NCBI GenBank assembly: GCA_020853375.1
Contig: JADYZA010000196.1
Location: forward strand, 1-9,518
Source: Verrucomicrobiota bacterium
GTDB taxonomy: Bacteria > Verrucomicrobiota > Kiritimatiellia > Kiritimatiellales > Tichowtungiaceae
DNA length: 9,518 bases
Direction of reading: 5' to 3'
Part shown: in pieces, positions 6,381 to 9,518 of the stretch
Position numbering within the stretch: position 1 is the stretch's first letter
Layout: every line of letters starts with the position of its first letter
Made by a program: the position numbers and the translations under genes
Notes under the pieces: model-generated
Seen by the model: only the letters and a program-made list of their open reading frames with translations
Told to the model about the DNA's origin: nothing
Databases searched by the model: none

Positions 6381-8053
6381 GCCGATTCCTGCCGATTGCG
6401 CAGGATGGTTTTAGAAGTGGCGCAGAGGTGCGGGTCGCGGTATGGAATGCTTCGGTTCGCATCCAAAGTTTCGGTGATTGGAAAGTTCAGATTGCCTGGC
6501 TGTTTTGATGCGATTGTTCCATTCCCCATCTGATGTCCCGGATGCGTTTCACCAATCATAAAACCCGCCTCCAGCATTGCGCCGCGCACGGGCAGAGCAG
6601 ATGAGTAGGTCAGCAGAACCCCGTCCGATTTCATCACCCGATAAAGCTGCTGGAAAAACTCCACCGTCCAGAGTTCCGGACAGTGTTGGCTCGAAAACGG
6701 ATCGTGGAAGAGGATGTCGAATGACTCGGTTTCCAAACTTTGGATAAGCCAGCGGGCATCGCCCCAGTGAATTGCCAATTGATGATTGCCGATTACCGAT
6801 TGATTCGATTTGAGAATTTTTTTAAGGAACAGCTTCCAGTCAATCGGATCGGTTTCCAAAGTTTGGAAATATTCTGCGGCGGCGCGCACAATCCGTTTGT
6901 CCATTTCCAGCGCGGTGATATCGAGTCGTTGCGGGGCATTTTCCGCCGCACAAAAAGCCGCCAGCGAGTTGTTGCCGAGTCCGAAGCAGACGTCTAAAAG
7001 TTTAATCGGTGAAGTTTGGAGTTTTCGGTTCAGACTAGACGGTTCGACAAATTTCTTTTCGGCCTCCAGTCGCGCACCGGTCTTGGTGTGATAGTGCTCT
7101 TTCCAGTCCTCGCTGAAAAACGTGATTGAGCCGTCATCGGTTTTTACAGGCTCGGGAGTTTTTGTATCCGTTTTTTCCAAAGGTTGGGAAAGATCACCTT
7201 GCCGGATTTCCCGCATTTCCATCTGTTGAATCACATAATCGAGAAACTGTCCCTTTTCGAGGTGCCAGTGCGGAGCGATCAGCTGATCGTCCGGTGTGTC
7301 GGTCGAAATTCTCATGACTGGAATGCTCGCTGGAATGCGGCGCAGGAAATCCATCAGCGCTTCAGCATATTGCCAATGGTTCAGCACCGGAGGCGGATTT
7401 TCCGCCAGCCGAGTTCCTTTACCGATATGTAGGTTATGAATTTTGATTCCAGAGATTGGAAGTTTGGCCAGTTCTCCGGCCGTGTGGTTCCAATCCTTGG
7501 ATGTTTCGCCCGGCAGTCCGAGAATAATATGCGGTGCCACGCAGATGCCGCGTTCCGCCAGTAACAGGATTGCATTTTTACTGCACGCCCAGTCGTGGCC
7601 GCGATGAATTCGTTTCAGCGTTTCATCGTTGGATGTTTGTACGCCGAGTTCCACCCAGACCTCAACGCGGTGTTTGAGCGTTTCCAGAAAATTGAGCGCG
7701 TCGGGCGGCAAGCAGTCAGGGCGTGTTCCGATGCTGATCGCGTCAAAATGATAATTTTCCAAACATTGGATTATCAGCGCCTGTTGAGCCGGATGGGTCA
7801 GGTCGGTGGTGAATGCCTGAATATAAAGCATCAGCTTTTGCGCTTTATAGCGGCGTTTGGAAAATTTGATTGCCGCTTCAATCTGTTCCGTCGGGCTTTC
7901 CTGCCGCTGTGTCTGTTGGGCGCGCGAACCGTTTTCCGAACAGAAGGCGCAACGTCCATGCGGACACGTTGAGGAGATTTCAACCGGAACGCGGAATAAC
8001 GCGTCGCCGTAACGGTCAATCATCCACTGTTTGTACTGAACAAAAGGAGTCAT
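6362..8053 (-). CDS. Fusion of YhcC/YtqA-type radical SAM domain and MnmC2/MnmD-type methyltransferase (probable tRNA U34 modification)
   Basis: This 563-residue protein has two enzyme domains. Residues 1 to about 270 match the YhcC/YtqA (TIGR01212) radical SAM family. The iron-sulfur cysteines are Cys30, Cys35 and Cys38, followed by IQAFTTDL, ISIGTRPDCLPPD, VWVELGVQTSNDETLKRIHRGHD and IILGLPGETSKDW. A linker at about 275-315 leads to a COG4121-type methyltransferase: FFSEDWKEHYHTKTGA, the SAM-binding LLDVCFGLGNNS (Asp354 to Asn362), WGDAR (430-434), HDPFS (450-454), and LLTYSSALPVRGAMLEAGF. In E. coli MnmC the same methyltransferase domain converts nm5s2U34 to mnm5s2U34 after an FAD domain has made nm5 from cmnm5. 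In Bacillus the radical SAM protein YtqA neighbours the methyltransferase YtqB (MnmM). I infer that this fusion does both steps with a radical SAM half replacing the FAD half. The start is four bases after the upstream kinase stop, so it is co-transcribed. The gene body carries unusual palindromes and a 7-bp repeat array. Confidence 0.88.
   Translation of the reverse strand: MTPFVQYKQWMIDRYGDALFRVPVEISSTCPHGRCAFCSENGSRAQQTQRQESPTEQIEAAIKFSKRRYKAQKLMLYIQAFTTDLTHPAQQALIIQCLENYHFDAISIGTRPDCLPPDALNFLETLKHRVEVWVELGVQTSNDETLKRIHRGHDWACSKNAILLLAERGICVAPHIILGLPGETSKDWNHTAGELAKLPISGIKIHNLHIGKGTRLAENPPPVLNHWQYAEALMDFLRRIPASIPVMRISTDTPDDQLIAPHWHLEKGQFLDYVIQQMEMREIRQGDLSQPLEKTDTKTPEPVKTDDGSITFFSEDWKEHYHTKTGARLEAEKKFVEPSSLNRKLQTSPIKLLDVCFGLGNNSLAAFCAAENAPQRLDITALEMDKRIVRAAAEYFQTLETDPIDWKLFLKKILKSNQSVIGNHQLAIHWGDARWLIQSLETESFDILFHDPFSSQHCPELWTVEFFQQLYRVMKSDGVLLTYSSALPVRGAMLEAGFMIGETHPGHQMGNGTIASKQPGNLNFPITETLDANRSIPYRDPHLCATSKTILRNRQESAKITKR
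6386..6402. repeat. 17-bp direct repeat, right copy
   Basis: This is identical to 4996-5012 and lies inside the last codons of the radical SAM fusion gene, where it encodes part of RNRQES. It is preceded by another GCCGATT (6381-6387, overlapping by two bases), so two heptamers sit 10 bases apart. CCTGC...GCAGG within and just after it can form a 5-bp hairpin. Confidence 0.6.
6774..6801. repeat. Degenerate 7-bp tandem array (unit GCCGATT) inside the methyltransferase domain
   Basis: On the plus strand the units are GCCAATT, GATGATT, GCCGATT and ACCGATT in exact succession, followed by a further partial unit. On the minus strand the array encodes about residues 418-427 (QSVIGNHQLA), between a helix and the IHWGDAR strand. 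A heptamer is not a multiple of three, so the array encodes different residues in each unit. The same unit occurs at 5001-5007, 6381-6387 and 6391-6397. Confidence 0.6.
6853..6869. repeat. 17-bp perfect palindrome, longest copy of the cluster
   Basis: TTTCCAAA-G-TTTGGAAA has 8-bp arms around a single central base. On the minus strand it encodes part of YFQTLET in the methyltransferase domain. Confidence 0.7.
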
Positions 8054-8057
8054 CCTT

Positions 8058-8969
8058 TTACTTTCCGGCTTTAATTTCCGGAACGATGGCGGCGATCTGA
8101 TCGAGCTTCACGCATCCCGGATTCAGATTCATCGCATTGGACGTTCCGCAGGCGAGGCCGAACACAAAGGCTTCGGTTAGCGAGTGACCTTTCGCCAGCG
8201 CACAGGAAATTCCGGCGCTGACGGAGTCGCCGCTTCCGATCGGATTCACAGCGCTGATCACCGGCACAGTGAAGCGATTGGCGGTTCCGGGCGCGAAAAG
8301 CATCGCTTGGTCTTTTCCCTGAGTGATGCCGATAGCACCCGCGCCGAGCGACATCAATTCTTCCGCCAGTTCTCCAACCGGCGACTTGCTTTTGAATGTG
8401 TTGCGCAGTTCTTCCGCATTGATTTTCACCACGGCGGGGCGGTGCTCCAGCGCGGCGAGTAACGGAGGGCCGTAGCTGTCGATCAAAACTTTTTTACCGT
8501 CGGTTAGCGAAAGCAGTTCGGCGTAAATATCCTGCGGAGCGTGCGGTGGAAGATTGCCGGAAAAAATAATGCGGTCGAACCCGCCTTGGAGTCCGGCAAA
8601 GGTTTTGACGAACGCTTTCCATTCGGCGGCAGTGAGCGCCTCGGTGTTTTCAACGAGCTCGGTGCAGCCGTCATGGTTGCCGGAAAGGAGAGTTTGGCAA
8701 ATCCGGGTTTCGGCTTTCGTTTCAACCCAGCGACAGGGAATTTGTTCCTGTTCGAGCAGATCGCGGACGGTTTTGCCATTGCCGCCGCCGGCGAAGCTCA
8801 GCACGAGCGGATCGGCGCCGAGAGTTTTTAAAACGCGGGCGGTATTGGTTGCCTTGCCACTGGCGGCGATGGAAACATTTCGGGCGCGATTCACCTCATA
8901 CGGACGGAATGCGTCATATTGAATCGTGCGTTGAAGCGCCGGAAAAAAACCGCAACAGAGTATTTTCAT
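8058..8969 (-). CDS. PfkB-family carbohydrate kinase, 1-phosphofructokinase-like
   Basis: This enzyme transfers phosphate from ATP to a sugar or sugar phosphate. The 303 residues fit the FruK/LacC branch of the PfkB (ribokinase-like) family. Visible are SGKATNTARVLKTLGA near 37-52 (first PfkB signature region), GGGNGKTVRDLL, a FSGNLPP strand, KINAEEL (the N-x-x-E metal-site region) and NPIGSGDSVSAGI near 242-254, with the catalytic-base Asp248 and anion-hole glycines. The N-terminus reads FFPALQRT where 1-phosphofructokinases have NPALDRT. The Asn and Asp that touch the substrate are therefore changed, and substrate assignment to fructose-1-phosphate or tagatose-6-phosphate is unsafe. There is no Shine-Dalgarno before ATG; a TTAGAT seven bases upstream could be the -10 of a leaderless message, with no good -35. 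The fusion gene follows after four bases. Confidence 0.9.
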   Translation of the reverse strand: MKILCCGFFPALQRTIQYDAFRPYEVNRARNVSIAASGKATNTARVLKTLGADPLVLSFAGGGNGKTVRDLLEQEQIPCRWVETKAETRICQTLLSGNHDGCTELVENTEALTAAEWKAFVKTFAGLQGGFDRIIFSGNLPPHAPQDIYAELLSLTDGKKVLIDSYGPPLLAALEHRPAVVKINAEELRNTFKSKSPVGELAEELMSLGAGAIGITQGKDQAMLFAPGTANRFTVPVISAVNPIGSGDSVSAGISCALAKGHSLTEAFVFGLACGTSNAMNLNPGCVKLDQIAAIVPEIKAGK

Positions 8970-9026
8970 GGGGAAAATCTAACCGTGATCGAATGTGAAT
9001 GCACGACAATGGAGTTCGATTTTTTG

Positions 9027-9518
9027 TTAAAGCGCCCAGCTCAGCAACAGCGGAATCGTGATAACAGCGCCCAGATGTGTGGTGAGCAGGGTGGCGGCAA
9101 TGAACTCGGAGTCTCCGCTGAACCGTTCACTGAAGATCAGGCTGGATACCGCCGCCGGCATCACCGCAACGATCGTCAGTATGCCGCGCGCGGTTTCTCC
9201 CATTGGAATCAGACGTAGAATTAAAATAAACACGACGGGACCCACCACCAAGCGGAGCGCCGAGACAATCCACACATGCCGATCCGTGACCGCTTTGCTG
9301 CTGAGCGTGGCGATCCGGCTTCCGGCAACGATCATAGAGATTGCCACGGTCGCCTTGCCGATGGTTTCGGCTCCAAAGTATGTAAGCTCAAGAAGGCGTT
9401 GCAAGAGGGCGCTTTGTGGCAAATTCCACGGCGGCAGATCTCGAATACAAATCCAGATGATGGAAACAATCAGCGTAATCAGTGGCGGGCCGAACATAAT
9501 ACGCAGGCCGTCCGAAAA
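9027..9518 (-). CDS. AEC-family (auxin efflux carrier-like) transporter, C-terminal part (5' end outside window)
   Basis: The frame is open to the right edge, with about 163 residues visible, so the methionine at 9497 is probably internal; the family is usually about 300-320 residues. The visible part holds about five membrane segments: GPPLITLIVSIIW, a helix-loop containing ETIGKATVAISMIVAGSRIA, VSALRLVVGPVVFILILRLI, ARGILTIVAVMPAAVSSLIF, and FIAATLLTTHLGAVITIPLLL near the C-terminus. The two later segments match the C-terminal half of Mem_trans proteins: a small-residue-rich helix with the MPAA...S motif and a last helix with T...P. AEC proteins export or import small organic anions or amphipathic compounds; the substrate cannot be read from sequence. 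It ends 57 bases before the kinase on the same strand and may share its transcript. Confidence 0.82.
   Translation of the reverse strand, partial: FSDGLRIMFGPPLITLIVSIIWICIRDLPPWNLPQSALLQRLLELTYFGAETIGKATVAISMIVAGSRIATLSSKAVTDRHVWIVSALRLVVGPVVFILILRLIPMGETARGILTIVAVMPAAVSSLIFSERFSGDSEFIAATLLTTHLGAVITIPLLLSWAL

Larger units (their letters stand above)
6462..7770. repeat. Cluster of TCCAA-N3-TTGGA palindromes inside the fusion gene
   Basis: Perfect copies are at 6732-6744, 6855-6867, 7489-7501 and 7758-7770. Copies with mismatches are at 7176-7188 (one) and 6462-6474 (two). The copy at 6853-6869 extends to a 17-bp palindrome. Five of the six fall in the same reading phase on the minus strand and encode Q-x-L-E or a close variant (FQTLE, IQSLE, SQPLE, IQCLE, TETLD). 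The copy at 7489-7501 is in another phase and encodes KDWN. I found no perfect copy elsewhere in the window by eye. The sharing of a DNA palindrome across phases and domains indicates a DNA-level element, not just a peptide repeat. Confidence 0.75.

Noticed and set aside
8988..9025. ATCGAA...TTCGAT inverted repeat followed by five T residues, resembling a plus-strand terminator
   Set aside because: The stem is only 6 bp with a 21-base loop, and the genes on both sides are transcribed from the minus strand, so a plus-strand terminator has no obvious transcript.

Overview
The window looks like bacterial chromosomal DNA of roughly balanced to moderately high G+C with dense, mostly co-directional genes. 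My tentative guess at the lineage is the PVC superphylum, Kiritimatiellota or Lentisphaerota type. This rests on three things: an archaeal/eukaryote-type prolyl-tRNA synthetase, a divergent PfkB-family kinase with a 'PALQRT' N-terminus, and an unusual radical SAM-methyltransferase fusion. No rRNA or single-copy taxonomic marker is present to confirm it.

Left half, plus strand: the 3' part of proS (prolyl-tRNA synthetase, open at the window edge) is followed 19 bases later by a small two-membrane-segment protein with a split biotinyl-lipoyl/HlyD-like domain. A 114-base gap carries a sigma-70-like promoter and a perfect 7-bp stem-loop. It leads into a tight operon: an HU/IHF-family DNA-binding protein, hisS (3 bases later) and aspS (14 bases later). 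This is a translation-centred block with three class II aminoacyl-tRNA synthetases in 5 kb.

Middle, plus strand (about 5.05-6.36 kb): one gene for a polytopic membrane protein of unknown function, with conserved-looking polar motifs. It has an ambiguous, possibly frameshifted, start. A 17-bp direct repeat lies on both sides of it. It ends in a 10-bp perfect stem-loop that contains or abuts the stop codons of both converging genes.

Right half, minus strand: reading right to left, an AEC-family transporter (open at the window edge), a PfkB-family sugar/sugar-phosphate kinase, and, 4 bases after the kinase, a 563-residue fusion. The fusion joins a YhcC/YtqA-type radical SAM domain to an MnmC2/MnmD-type methyltransferase domain. 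By analogy with the YtqA-YtqB pair of Bacillus and the two-domain MnmC of Escherichia coli, it probably completes mnm5(s2)U34 in tRNA.

The most unusual structure is in the DNA of the fusion gene. A 13-bp palindrome, TCCAA-N3-TTGGA, occurs four times perfectly and twice with mismatches, mostly in one reading phase where it encodes Q-x-L-E. The gene also carries a degenerate 7-bp tandem array (unit GCCGATT) inside the methyltransferase domain. The same heptamer recurs in the 17-bp repeat that flanks the membrane-protein gene. I saw no tRNA, rRNA, CRISPR array, insertion sequence or phage gene.
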